Positions 17,074-25,571 of a stretch of DNA of 64,000 nucleotides are shown here, piece by piece. A program made the position numbers and the translations under genes. This DNA is from Streptomyces tailanensis (GTDB lineage: Bacteria; Actinomycetota; Actinomycetes; Streptomycetales; Streptomycetaceae). The notes beneath the pieces are model-generated. The model did not search any database, was not told where the DNA came from, and saw nothing but the letters and a program-made list of their open reading frames with translations. The stretch's first letter is position 1, and the number at the start of each line of letters is the position of its first letter. The stretch is taken from positions 1-64,000 of the forward strand of contig NZ_VTHJ01000039.1 in the NCBI RefSeq assembly GCF_008386495.1. Reading direction: 5' to 3'.

Positions 17074-18423
17074 GTGACCGAGACGACCCAGACGCAGACG
17101 ATGCCCCCGCGGGGCGGGGCCAAGGCGAGCAGCCCCGAGTTCCGGCTCGCGATGGACGCGTGGCGCAGGCTGCGGCAGGACCTGTTCCATGACGCGTTCG
17201 CCTACCGACCGCTGCCCCCGTTGAGGATGGGCGGCCCGCTCACCGGCCGGCTGTCCGGCCGCCTCCGCGAGTACGTGGCCTGGACCCCGCACGCGACCGT
17301 CGCGGTGGCCGGCCTGCTGGCGCTGGCCATCGGGGCCTCCGCGAGCGAGCGCGGCAGTGAGTTCGGCGTGATGCTGTGCGCCCTCCTGGCCCTCGGCCCG
17401 GTCCTTCTGACGCTGGTCCGGCCCGTGGGAGCCTTCTGGGTGTCCATGGCGGCGACCCCGCTCACCGCGGCGTTCGGCGACATGTGGAGCGACTGGCCGT
17501 GGGCGCCCGGCAACTTCGCGGCCCACCTCGTGGTCGTGACGGTCGTGGCACTGCGCACCCGGCCCCGCATCGCCGCCTGGATGTGGGGGTTGACCGCGGC
17601 GTACGGACTGTTTCTGGACAGTCTCCTCGGGGCGGGGCACTACTCGTCGAACACGGGCTCGTTCCTCGTCGTCTCCGCGATGGCCCTGCTGGCGGCGGCC
17701 GCCCTGAACATACGCCGCACGGCCCAGCGCGAGGTGACCGCCCAGCAGACGGTGACCGCCCATGAGCGTTCCAAGCGCACCCTCCTCGAAGAGCGCACGA
17801 CGATCGCCCGCGAGCTGCACGACGTGGTCGCCCACCACATGTCGGTGGTCGCCATCCAGGCCGAGGCCGCGCCCTACCGCGTGGAGAACCCGCCGCCCGA
17901 GCTGGAGCAGGCCTTCGCCACCATCCGGGAGAACGCGGTGGCGGCACTGACCGAGCTGCGCCGCGTCCTCGGGGTCGTCCGCGCCGAGGACTACGAGGCC
18001 CCGGACGCCCCGCAGCCCACCCTCGCCGACCTGGACCGCCTGCTCGCCAATGTGCGGGAGACCGGCCTGACCGTCGAAAAGGCGGTCACCGGAGCGGTGC
18101 GCGAACTCCCGCAGGGTGTGGAGCTGTCGGCGTACCGCATAGTCCAGGAGGCCCTCAGTAACACCCTGCGGCACGCGCCCGGCGCGACGGCCCGCGTGGA
18201 GATCGGGTACGTACTGGGCGGGCTCGGCCTGCGCATAGTCAACGGCCCGCCCCCGGAGGTGAACCTGATGAAGTCCGCCCATGGCGCCGGCCACGGCATC
18301 ACCGGCATGCGCGAGCGCGTCACGATGCTGAACGGCGAGATGACGGCGGGAGAGACGGAGGATGGGGGCTACGAGGTGACAGTGTTCCTGCCGGTGGCCA
18401 CCGCGAGCGAGGGCGACGCATGA
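17074..18423 (+). CDS. Sensor histidine kinase, NarL/HisKA_3 type (second of two tandem copies)
   Basis: The 449-residue protein shares its plan with the kinase at 14785. It has an N-terminal cytoplasmic stretch with WRRLRQDLFHDAF, five or so membrane segments, the phosphoacceptor ARELHDVVAHHMSVV and an ATPase domain ending GHGITGMRERVTMLNG. It lacks the Thr/Pro tail of the first copy. The stop overlaps the next regulator's ATG (ATGA). The upstream repeat-like site at 16990 and the lack of a leader suggest separate regulation from the first pair. Confidence 0.9.
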   Translation: MTETTQTQTMPPRGGAKASSPEFRLAMDAWRRLRQDLFHDAFAYRPLPPLRMGGPLTGRLSGRLREYVAWTPHATVAVAGLLALAIGASASERGSEFGVMLCALLALGPVLLTLVRPVGAFWVSMAATPLTAAFGDMWSDWPWAPGNFAAHLVVVTVVALRTRPRIAAWMWGLTAAYGLFLDSLLGAGHYSSNTGSFLVVSAMALLAAAALNIRRTAQREVTAQQTVTAHERSKRTLLEERTTIARELHDVVAHHMSVVAIQAEAAPYRVENPPPELEQAFATIRENAVAALTELRRVLGVVRAEDYEAPDAPQPTLADLDRLLANVRETGLTVEKAVTGAVRELPQGVELSAYRIVQEALSNTLRHAPGATARVEIGYVLGGLGLRIVNGPPPEVNLMKSAHGAGHGITGMRERVTMLNGEMTAGETEDGGYEVTVFLPVATASEGDA

Positions 18424-19085
18424 CCATCCGCGTGCTGATCGTCGACGACCAGATGATGGTCCGCGAGGGCTTCTCGGTGCTGCTCGGCGCGATGCCGGAC
18501 ATCGAGGTGGTCGGCGAGGCGGTGAACGGCCGGGACGCGGTCGACCGGGTCCGGGAGCTCTCCCCGGACGTCGTCCTGATGGACATCCGCATGCCCGAGC
18601 TGAACGGCATCGAGGCGACGAGGGAGATCGTGGCCGCGGACGGCGGGGCCAGGGTTCTGGTCCTCACCACCTTCGACCTCGACGAGTACGTGTACCAGGC
18701 GCTGCGGGCGGGAGCCTCCGGCTTCCTCCTCAAGGACGCCTCGGCCCGCCAACTGGCCGACGGGGTCCGCGTGGTGGCCGCCGGCGAGGCACTGCTCGCC
18801 CCCTCCGTCACCAAGCGCCTGATCACCGAGTTCTCCAAGCTGGCCGAGGCACCCCGCCCCTCGGCGGCGGCACAGCTGGCGTACGGAGAGCTCACCGAAC
18901 GCGAGACGGAGGTCCTGGTCCTCATCGCCCAGGGCCTGTCCAACTCTGAGATAGCCGAACGCCTGGTGGTCGCCGAGTCCACGATCAAGACCCATGTGAG
19001 CCGCATCCTGGTCAAACTGGGCCTGCGTGACCGCACCCAGGCGGCGGTCTTCGCCTACGAGGCGAGGCTGGTCACGCCGGCGTGA
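18420..19085 (+). CDS. NarL-family response regulator (partner of the second kinase)
   Basis: The 221-residue regulator has a receiver domain (VLIVDDQMMVREGF, VVLMDIRMPE, SGFLLKDAS) and a C-terminal LuxR/NarL helix-turn-helix (LTERETEVLVLIAQGLSNSE, then ESTIKTHVSRILVKLGLRDR). The recognition-helix region differs from the paralogue only slightly, so both may bind related sites such as those at 12216 and 16990. It ends the tandem two-component block; a leaderless P450 gene follows 61 bp later. Confidence 0.93.
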   Translation: MTIRVLIVDDQMMVREGFSVLLGAMPDIEVVGEAVNGRDAVDRVRELSPDVVLMDIRMPELNGIEATREIVAADGGARVLVLTTFDLDEYVYQALRAGASGFLLKDASARQLADGVRVVAAGEALLAPSVTKRLITEFSKLAEAPRPSAAAQLAYGELTERETEVLVLIAQGLSNSEIAERLVVAESTIKTHVSRILVKLGLRDRTQAAVFAYEARLVTPA

Positions 19086-19134
19086 GGCCCCGGCACGAGC
19101 CGAGCCCCCCTGGTCAGCCGCCCTGCTCGCGGGT

Positions 19135-19140
19135 TAGCGT
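19135..19140 (+). promoter_or_regulatory. -10 box of a probable leaderless promoter (P450)
   Basis: TAGCGT ends six bases before ATG 19147 without a Shine-Dalgarno sequence. Confidence 0.45.
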
Positions 19141-19146
19141 CCGTCC

Positions 19147-20379
19147 ATGGCAGCTGCTTCCGACCTCGCTTTCGACCACGCTTTCGATCCGTGGGACGCC
19201 GACTTCGTGGCCGACCCGTACCCGGCGTACGCCGAGCTGCGGGCGCGGGGCCGGGTGCGGTACTTCGAGCCGACGAACCAGTGGCTCGTGCCGCACCACG
19301 CGGATGTCTCGGCGCTGCTGCGGGACCGGCGTCTGGGGCGGACGTACCAGCACAGGTTCACGCACGAGGACTTCGGGCGTACGGCACCTGCGGCGGAGCA
19401 CGAGCCGTTCCACACGTTGAACGACCACGGGATGCTCGACCTGGAGCCCCCGGACCACACGCGGATCCGGCGGCTGGTGTCGAAGGCGTTCACGCCGCGC
19501 ACGGTGGAGCAGCTGAAGCCGTACGTGGAGGAGTCGGCGGGCGAGCTGGTGACCGGGTTGGTGGAGGCCGGCGGGGGTGACCTGCTGACGGATGTGGCGG
19601 AGCCGCTTCCGGTGGCGGTGATCGCCGAGATGCTGGGCATCCCCGAGTCGGACCGGGCGCAGCTGCGGCCCTGGTCGGCGGACATCTGCGGGATGTACGA
19701 GCTGAGCCCGTCGGAGGAGACGGCGAAGCGGGCGGTGCGGGCGTCGGTGGAGTTCTCGGAGTACCTCCGGGAGCTGATCGCGCACCGCAGGGAGCAGCCG
19801 GGCGAGGACCTGATCTCGGGCCTGATCGCGGCCCACGACGAGGGCGACCGCCTCACCGAGCAGGAGATGATCTCGACCTGCGTCCTGCTGCTCAACGCGG
19901 GCCACGAGGCGACGGTGAACGCCACCGTGAACGGCTGGTGGGCGCTGTTCCGCAACCCCGACCAGCTCGCCGCCCTCCGCGCGGACCACTCGCTCGTACC
20001 GGCCGCCGTCGAGGAGCTGATGCGCTACGACACCCCGCTCCAGCTCTTCGAGCGCTGGGTGCTGGACGACATCGAGATCGACGGTACGACGGTGCCGAGG
20101 GGCGCGGAGATCGCGATGCTCTTCGGCTCCGCGAACCATGACCCGGCCGTCTTCACCGCCCCCGACAAGCTGGACCTGACCCGCAAGGAGAACCCGCACA
20201 TCTCCTTCAGCGCCGGCATCCACTACTGCATCGGCGCCCCCCTCACCCGTATCGAACTGGCCGCGTCCATGAGAGCCCTCCTGGAGAAGGCCCCCACCCT
20301 GACCCTGGCGGCGGAGCCGACCCGCAAGCCGAATTTCGTGATCCGGGGGCTGGAGGGGCTGAGTGTGGAGGTGGGGTGA
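19147..20379 (+). CDS. Cytochrome P450, CYP107-like
   Basis: The 410-residue soluble P450 has every core signature. The I-helix is LLLNAGHEATVN (GHEAT, with Glu where many class members have Asp), the ExxR is EELMR, and the haem loop ISFSAGIHYCIGAPL carries the axial cysteine at about residue 361. It should oxidise a small molecule using ferredoxin and a reductase encoded elsewhere; no redox partner is adjacent. By position relative to purA and the kyn genes it is probably the orthologue of S. coelicolor SCO3636 (CYP107U1), recalled rather than checked. The substrate is unknown. Confidence 0.92.
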   Translation: MAAASDLAFDHAFDPWDADFVADPYPAYAELRARGRVRYFEPTNQWLVPHHADVSALLRDRRLGRTYQHRFTHEDFGRTAPAAEHEPFHTLNDHGMLDLEPPDHTRIRRLVSKAFTPRTVEQLKPYVEESAGELVTGLVEAGGGDLLTDVAEPLPVAVIAEMLGIPESDRAQLRPWSADICGMYELSPSEETAKRAVRASVEFSEYLRELIAHRREQPGEDLISGLIAAHDEGDRLTEQEMISTCVLLLNAGHEATVNATVNGWWALFRNPDQLAALRADHSLVPAAVEELMRYDTPLQLFERWVLDDIEIDGTTVPRGAEIAMLFGSANHDPAVFTAPDKLDLTRKENPHISFSAGIHYCIGAPLTRIELAASMRALLEKAPTLTLAAEPTRKPNFVIRGLEGLSVEVG

Positions 20380-20382
20380 TCA

Positions 20383-20400
20383 CACGTTCGGATGAACGTG
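20383..20400. terminator. Hairpin after the P450 gene
   Basis: CACGTTC and GAACGTG pair perfectly around GGAT four bases after the P450 stop. It is a likely short terminator, though an operator for the next gene is also possible. Confidence 0.45.
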
Positions 20401-20466
20401 CAGGTGATCCGGTCCGAGTGCGCCGACGGCTTGTGATGCTGGTGCACGCCTGTGAAGGAGGGCACC

Positions 20467-20886
20467 ATGCTCATGGCCGGCACGGGGCTGTGGCTGTATG
20501 GGGGCGGGGAGCTGGGGTTGCGGATCGAGAAGTACCGCAAGGGGCGGGCGCTTCCCGAAGCCGTGCTGGCGCCCTGGGGCACGTTCGCGGGAAAGGGGGA
20601 CTGGGCCGACACCGCCGGGGTGGTGATGACGGTCGAGGTCACCTCGTACGACGCCGATACCCACCGTCGTGATCGAGAGGAGAAGCCCGCCGGCTACGCC
20701 GACTCGGGGATTCCGTACTACTTGCTGATCGACCGGGACGACTGCTCGGTCACTCTCTTCAGCGATCCGGCACCCGGTGGCGGGTACCGCAGCGCGGTCA
20801 GGAAGGCATTCGGCGCGAAGCTCTCGCTGCCCGACCCCCTCGGTATCGAGCTCGACACCGAGGAGCTCAAGCAGTACGTCGACTGA
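20467..20886 (+). pseudogene. N-terminally truncated Uma2-family (PD-(D/E)XK-like) remnant
   Basis: The C-terminal two-thirds (about residue 35 onward of 139) look like a Streptomyces Uma2/DUF820 protein: WADTAGVVMTVEVTSYD, DREEKPAGYADSGIPYYLLID and a conserved tail LPDPLGIELDTEELKQYVD. The usual first 80 or so residues, including the conserved N-terminal helix and a catalytic Asp-bearing strand, are absent. The sequence before it (MLMAGTGLWLYGGGELG) does not match the family. A good ribosome site (AAGGAGG) precedes ATG 20467, so a peptide may still be made, but nuclease activity is unlikely. Confidence 0.6.
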
Positions 20887-20907
20887 CCGGCGCCGAGGGA
20901 GCCAGAG

Positions 20908-21258
20908 TCACCCTTGGCGCTCAGAACCCCGGCGCCGACCCAGCACCCATGCGAGCAGCAGGCACACGAGGGCCGGGACGGCGGCTCCGGCGGCGGCTAC
21001 CAGGGGGAGTTCGGTGACGAGGACGGTGTAGTCCATGCCCTCGCCCTCGAAGCCGCCGCGAAGATGGCGGCGGGTACGGGGCGTGGAGGACCAGACCAGG
21101 GTCGCGGCCGTCGCCCCCACCGCCGACAGCGCACACCCCCCGCACCCCAGCGCACTCTGCCGATCGAGCCGCCGCTCCGGCCGATCCGGCCGCTCCCGCC
21201 GGTCCCGCCACTCCGGCCGCCCCCGCTGCCCCCACCGCTCCGGCTCCGCCTGACCCAT
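20908..21258 (-). CDS. Small membrane protein of unknown function
   Basis: The 116-residue product has an Arg/Asp/Glu/Pro-rich N-terminus (residues 1-35), a weakly hydrophobic stretch CALSAVGATAATLVW, and a clear membrane segment near residues 82-106 followed by RRRGSERQG. Third codon positions are almost all G or C, supporting translation. The start (ATG 21258) is the first in a longer open frame that becomes antisense to the ABC gene region, so a shorter form beginning with MDYTVLVTELP is possible. It converges with the Uma2 remnant, with 21 bp between stops. Confidence 0.5.
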   Translation of the reverse strand: MGQAEPERWGQRGRPEWRDRRERPDRPERRLDRQSALGCGGCALSAVGATAATLVWSSTPRTRRHLRGGFEGEGMDYTVLVTELPLVAAAGAAVPALVCLLLAWVLGRRRGSERQG

Positions 21259-21334
21259 GCCCGCAGGGACGCGCCCAGGCCCGCCCCGGTTCTCCCTACG
21301 GAATAGGGGACGGGAACGGGGACGGGCACCAATC

Positions 21335-21392
21335 GGCAGCTCCGTCCCGGCCAGGCCGACATAACCCGGCGTAATACCGAGACGGAACTGCC
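21335..21392. repeat. Stem-loop repeat, family copy A
   Basis: The left arm GGCAGCTCCGTC (21335-21346) and the right arm at 21381-21392 are inverted repeats with one mismatch, enclosing 34 bases. The same arms recur at 28828-28893 and 60862-60935. It lies in the gene-free stretch 21259-21527 downstream of the ABC permease gene. Confidence 0.75.
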
Positions 21393-21527
21393 AACCGCTG
21401 CCTTCCTGGCGGCCGGGGCGGGCCGACGGCCTGCCTTCCCGGTGGCGCCGGCCCGCACTCCCGGCGACCCCCGCGACCCTCCAGGCCCGCCTTCCCGGAG
21501 GCCCGGCCACCCCGCGCCCCAGCTCCC

Positions 21528-23156
21528 TCAGCTGGTCACGTCTCGCCTCCGCACCCCCACCAACCCCCCGGCCACCAGCACCACCGCCACCCCGAGCAAG
21601 GACAGCACCGGCGCCCACTCCATCCCCCCGCCCGGCAGCTTCGGGAGGTGGCCGAAGGGGGAGAGGTTCAGGACGGCCTGCGGGGCCTTGAGGGCGGGGC
21701 CGATCCAGCCGATCAGGAGTACGGCACCGGCGAGGCCCCAGGCCGCGATCGCCGCCCGGGGTGCGACGCCGTACAGGAGGACGGCGGCCCCGCCGATCAC
21801 CCACACCCCGGCCACCTGGACGAGGCAGGCGCCCAGGATCGGGCCGATGTCCTTGCCGTGGCCGGCGGCGAAGCCGAGGCCGGCGAGCAGCATGATCCAG
21901 GCGGAGCCGCCGAAGGCGACGGCCAGATGGCCGGCGGCCCAGCGCAGTCGGCCCACCGCGCCTGCGAGGACGGGCTCCGCCCGGCCTGACGTCTCCTCGC
22001 CATGCAGCCGGAGCACGGCGCTCACGATGTACAGCGCGGCGATCAGGCCGAGCATGCCGATCATCGAGGCGAGGAACGCGTTCGTCAGGGCGGAACTGCC
22101 GCCCATGCGCTCGAAGATCTCGCGGGCGCCCTCGTTGTCGCCGACGAAGTCGGCCACGCCGTCGGCCAGTCCGCCGTAGACGACCCCGGCGAGGAAGAAG
22201 CCGATGCTCCAGCCGAGCACGCTGCCCCGCTGGAGTCGCCAGGCCAGCGCGCCCGCCGTCCGCAGCCGCCCGGAGGCCGGGCCCGGACGGGTCGGCAGGA
22301 AGCTCATGCCGACATCGCGGCGCCCGGCGAGTTCGTACGCCACCGCGCCCTGGACCAGCGCCGCCCCCACGAACAGCAGCAGCACCCACCACCGCTCATC
22401 AGCGAACGAGCGCTCGTTTTCCAGCCACCCCAGCGGCGACACCCACGTCAAAAAAGACGAACCTTCGTTCTCGGAAGCGTCGCCCGCAGCCCGCAGTACG
22501 AACGCAGCCCCCAGCACCCCCGCCGTCAGCCCCCGCGCCAGCCGCGCGCTCTCCGTCAGCTGCGCGACCACCGCCGCCATCGTCGCGAACACCATGCCCA
22601 CGCCCGCGATCCCCAGCCCGAAGGCCAGCGCACCCGCCGCCCCCTGCCCGGCGAGCCCGGCGGCGACCAGCAGCGCCAGTACGGCATTCGCGACGGCCGC
22701 CGTGAGGAGGGCGGAGGTGAGCGAGGCCCGGCGGCCCACCATCCCGGACGCGACGAGCTCCTGTCGGCCGCTCTCCTCCTCGTCCCTCGTGTGCCGGATG
22801 ACGACGAGGAGGCTCATGACGGCGGCCAGCGCACCGGCGTAGACACCGACGCGCCATGCCGTCAGGGCGCCGAGCGAGTCGTCGAAGACGGGGCCGATCA
22901 GGGCGCGCAGGGAGGAGTTCGTGGTCATCTGGGTCATCAGGTCGGCGCGTTCGGCGGCGGTGCCGTACAGGCTCTTCAGACTGTTCGGCATGGAGAGGAC
23001 CATCAGGCCCGTCACCGCGACCCAGATCGGGAGCATCACGCGGTCGCGGCGCAGGGCGAACCTCAACAGGGTTCCCGTACCGTCCAGTTGACGCGAGCCG
23101 CCGGAGCGGGCGGCGAAGGCGGTCCTGGCGCCGCCCGTGTCCGTGCTGGTGGTCAT
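21528..23156 (-). CDS. ABC exporter permease (large two-block type)
   Basis: The 542-residue integral membrane protein has about twelve hydrophobic segments arranged as two similar halves. Each half begins with a run like FALRRDRVMLPIW or WRLQRGSVLGWSIGF, as in actinobacterial drug or polyketide-antibiotic exporter permeases. The ATG at 23156 overlaps the ATPase stop (ATGA); the frame is open further upstream only as antisense to the ATPase. With the ATPase it should form a complete exporter, regulated by the divergent GbsR/MarR-like gene at 24222. Confidence 0.85.
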   Translation of the reverse strand: MTTSTDTGGARTAFAARSGGSRQLDGTGTLLRFALRRDRVMLPIWVAVTGLMVLSMPNSLKSLYGTAAERADLMTQMTTNSSLRALIGPVFDDSLGALTAWRVGVYAGALAAVMSLLVVIRHTRDEEESGRQELVASGMVGRRASLTSALLTAAVANAVLALLVAAGLAGQGAAGALAFGLGIAGVGMVFATMAAVVAQLTESARLARGLTAGVLGAAFVLRAAGDASENEGSSFLTWVSPLGWLENERSFADERWWVLLLFVGAALVQGAVAYELAGRRDVGMSFLPTRPGPASGRLRTAGALAWRLQRGSVLGWSIGFFLAGVVYGGLADGVADFVGDNEGAREIFERMGGSSALTNAFLASMIGMLGLIAALYIVSAVLRLHGEETSGRAEPVLAGAVGRLRWAAGHLAVAFGGSAWIMLLAGLGFAAGHGKDIGPILGACLVQVAGVWVIGGAAVLLYGVAPRAAIAAWGLAGAVLLIGWIGPALKAPQAVLNLSPFGHLPKLPGGGMEWAPVLSLLGVAVVLVAGGLVGVRRRDVTS

Positions 23157-24094
23157 CGCGCGACCGCCCCCTCCCGCGCGTCGGCGTCCGCGTCGGCCAG
23201 GTCCTCCTGGTAGTGGCGGAGGAAGAGCTCCTCCAGGGTCGGCGGCGTCGAGGTCAGCGACCGCACGCCCGACTCGCTCAACGAGCGTAGTACGGCGTCG
23301 AGTTTGTCGGTGTCGACCTGGAGGCGGACCCGGTGGCCCTGGATGTCGAGGTCGTGGACGCCGGGGAGGCGGGCGAGGCCGCCTGGCGGGCCGGCGAGTT
23401 CGGCGGTGACGCTCGTACGGGTCAGGTGGCGCAGGTCGGCGAGGGAGCCGCTCTCGACGGTGACGCCCTTGCGGATGATGCTGACCCGGTCGCAGAGTTC
23501 CTCGACCTCGCTGAGGATGTGCGACGACAGCAGGACCGTCCTGCCCCGGTCGCGCGCCTCCCGTATGCACCGCTGGAAGACCTCCTCCATCAGGGGGTCC
23601 AGGCCGGAGGTCGGTTCGTCGAGGATCAGCAGGTCGACGTCCGAGGCGAAGGCGGCGACGAGGGCGACCTTCTGACGGTTGCCCTTCGAGTACGTCCGGC
23701 CCTTCTTCGTCGGGTCCAGTTCGAACCGTTCGATCAGCTCGGCCCGGCGGCGTGCGTCCAGGCTGCCGCCCCGCAAGCGGCCGAGCAGGTCGATGACCTC
23801 GCCGCCGGACAGGTTGCGCCACAGGGTCACGTCCCCCGGCACGTACGCGATCCGGCGGTGCACCTCGACCGCGTCCGCCCAGGGGGCGCGGCCGAGGATC
23901 CGCGCGGCGCCCGCGTCGGCGCGCAGCAGACCGAGGAGGACGCGGATGGTGGTGGATTTTCCGGCGCCGTTGGGGCCGAGGAAGCCGTGGACCTCGCCGG
24001 CCTCGACGTTCAGGTCGAGTCCGGCGAGCGCGTGGGTCCGTCCGAAGGACTTGTGGAGTCCGGATACCTCAATGGCGGGGTTGGCCTTCGTCAT
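23153..24094 (-). CDS. ABC exporter ATP-binding protein
   Basis: The 313-residue ATPase has Walker A GPNGAGKST (residues 40-48), Walker B LLILDEPTSGLDP (about 155-167) and a switch His in LLSSHILSEVEELC. The signature is YSKGNRQK at 135-142, a non-canonical form of LSGGQ common in this drug-exporter branch. A C-terminal domain of about 90 residues follows. It energises the permease encoded next. Its promoter is well defined and lies under a palindrome facing the regulator gene. Transcription appears leaderless, since the -10 box ends seven bases before the ATG. Confidence 0.92.
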   Translation of the reverse strand: MTKANPAIEVSGLHKSFGRTHALAGLDLNVEAGEVHGFLGPNGAGKSTTIRVLLGLLRADAGAARILGRAPWADAVEVHRRIAYVPGDVTLWRNLSGGEVIDLLGRLRGGSLDARRRAELIERFELDPTKKGRTYSKGNRQKVALVAAFASDVDLLILDEPTSGLDPLMEEVFQRCIREARDRGRTVLLSSHILSEVEELCDRVSIIRKGVTVESGSLADLRHLTRTSVTAELAGPPGGLARLPGVHDLDIQGHRVRLQVDTDKLDAVLRSLSESGVRSLTSTPPTLEELFLRHYQEDLADADADAREGAVAR

Positions 24095-24101
24095 GCTTCA
24101 G

Positions 24102-24132
24102 AACGTACGCTTACTTCAGAAATTTGTGAAGT
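24102..24132 (-). promoter_or_regulatory. Promoter and operator of the ABC exporter operon
   Basis: Read on the minus strand, TTCACA (24125-24130) and TACGTT (24102-24107) are separated by 17 bases, a good SigA-type promoter. An inverted repeat ACTTCA-N8-TGAAGT (24113-24118 and 24127-24132) overlaps the -35 box, so a dimeric regulator, probably the divergent MarR/GbsR-like protein, would block transcription. Confidence 0.65.
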
Positions 24133-24221
24133 TAAGGAACCGTCAAAATGGCCGTTAGGCTGGGGGCGTCGCTGAGCAGGGGGGATGAGCAGCGGAGATC
24201 GGCAAGGGAGATGATCGGAGC

Positions 24222-24749
24222 ATGACGACAGCAGCCGGATCGGGACGGGACGCGGAGGGCGTCTCGCGGTTCGTGGAGCACTTCGCCGCGCAGCTCGTCG
24301 AGGCGGGCGTGCCCCGGATGCCGGCCCGTGTCTTCGCCGCGCTCCTCGCCTCCGACACCGGTGCGCTGACCTCCGTCGAACTGGGCGAACAGCTGCAGAT
24401 CAGCCCTGCCGCCGTGTCGGGCGCGGTCCGCTACCTCGCCCAGGTGCACCTGGTGTCACGCGAACGCGAGCCCGGGTCCCGCCGCGAGCGCTACCGCGTC
24501 CACAGCGACCAGTGGTACGAGGCCCTCACCAACCGCGAGGCCATCATCAAGCGCTGGGAGGAGGCCCTGCGCGACGGCGTCAGCAGCCTGGGCGCCGACA
24601 CTCCGGCCGGGCGCCGGCTCGCCGAGACGCTCGCCTTCTTCGAGTTCATGGAGGGAGAGCTGGAGGCGATGATGGGGCGCTGGCGCGTCCACCGGGACAA
24701 GACGTTCGGCCAGGGCTGGACGACCGAGGGCTGGACGACCGAGGGCTGA
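24222..24749 (+). CDS. GbsR/MarR-family regulator with a repeat-encoded tail
   Basis: The 175-residue winged-helix protein has HTH sequence LTSVELGEQLQISPAAVSGA followed by VRYLAQVHLVSREREPGSRRERY (wing) and a C-terminal helical dimerisation part (LAETLAFFEFMEGELEAMMGRW). It is divergent from the ABC exporter and probably represses it. The last residues (GWTTEGWTTEG) come from a 15-bp tandem repeat that continues past the stop. The stop itself is a TGG-to-TGA change within one repeat unit, so the tail length should vary between strains. Confidence 0.88.
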   Translation: MTTAAGSGRDAEGVSRFVEHFAAQLVEAGVPRMPARVFAALLASDTGALTSVELGEQLQISPAAVSGAVRYLAQVHLVSREREPGSRRERYRVHSDQWYEALTNREAIIKRWEEALRDGVSSLGADTPAGRRLAETLAFFEFMEGELEAMMGRWRVHRDKTFGQGWTTEGWTTEG

Positions 24750-24832
24750 ACGACCGAGGGCTGGACGACCGAGGGCTGGACGACCGAGGGCTGGACGGCT
24801 GAGGGCTGGACGACCGAGGGCTGAACGACCGA
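24713..24832. repeat. Eight 15-bp tandem repeats spanning a stop codon
   Basis: Units of GGGCTGGACGACCGA run head to tail from 24713. Copies three and eight read CTGAAC instead of CTGGAC. Copy three therefore supplies the TGA stop of the GbsR/MarR-like gene (24747-24749). Copy six carries GGCTGA in place of GACCGA at its end. Confidence 0.95.
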
Positions 24833-24900
24833 CGGCCGGACCGTCCGGGCCGGGCCTCCCGGGAAATATCGTTGGAGCGGCGGGACTTCCCCGTGCTTGC

Positions 24901-25557
24901 ATGAGCCGCATGGTGTCCACCGACCGGTTGCTGGCCTTCGCGGCCATGTCGTTCGTGCTGATCGTGATCCCCGGCCCCAGTGTGCTGTTCGTGGTCGGGC
25001 GGGCGCTGGCGCAGGGGCGGCGCGCCGCGCTGACCACGGTCGTGGGGAACACGCTCGGCGCGTACGTCCTCATCGTGGCCGTGGCGTTCGGGATCGGGGC
25101 GGTCGTCGAGCGCTCGGTCCTCGTCTTCACGGTGCTCAAGCTGGCCGGCGCCGCCTACCTGGTGTATCTCGGCGTCAAGGCCTGGCGGGAGCGCGGTTCG
25201 TTGCACGCGGCGGTCACCGGTGGCGGGGCGGGCGCCCATGGGGTTGGTGGTCGCCGGACGTTCTGGGAGGGGTTCGCCGTCGGTGTGACCAACCCCAAGA
25301 CCCTCGTGTTCTTCGCCGCCGTACTGCCGCAGTTCGTCGACCGGGCCCAGGGGCATGTCGCGGCTCAGATGCTGCTGCTCGGCCTCGTCTTCAACGTCAT
25401 CGCCCTCGCCTCCGACGCGGCATGGGGCCTGCTCGCGGCCACCGCGCGGGACTGGTTCGCCCGCTCACCGCAGCGGCTCTCCCTGGTCGGCGGCGTCGGC
25501 GGGCTCACCATGATCGGCCTGGGCGTCACCGTCGCCGCGACCGGCCGCAAGGACTGA
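24901..25557 (+). CDS. LysE/RhtB-family amino acid exporter
   Basis: The 218-residue membrane protein has the family N-terminus FVLIVIPGPSVLFVVGRALAQG. About six segments follow, with GNTLGAYVLIVAVAFGIGA, KLAGAAYLVYLGVKAWR, the conserved FAVGVTNPKTLVFFAAVLPQF, and a final GGVGGLTMIGLGV segment. It should export an amino acid or a related small compound. The start ATG 24901 lies 69 bp after the repeat block. No linked LysG-type regulator is present. It converges with the DinB-like gene, with 14 bp between stops. Confidence 0.88.
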   Translation: MSRMVSTDRLLAFAAMSFVLIVIPGPSVLFVVGRALAQGRRAALTTVVGNTLGAYVLIVAVAFGIGAVVERSVLVFTVLKLAGAAYLVYLGVKAWRERGSLHAAVTGGGAGAHGVGGRRTFWEGFAVGVTNPKTLVFFAAVLPQFVDRAQGHVAAQMLLLGLVFNVIALASDAAWGLLAATARDWFARSPQRLSLVGGVGGLTMIGLGVTVAATGRKD

Positions 25558-25571
25558 AGCAGGGCCGGTCG

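Noticed and set aside
23157..23822. N-terminal extension of the ABC permease
   Set aside because: It is antisense-type sequence over the ATPase and lacks membrane segments; the permease begins at 23156.
24456..25139. Minus-strand frame with Gly-Arg-Pro-Ala-Leu repeats
   Set aside because: It is the shadow of the 15-bp array and of the LysE gene, not a gene.
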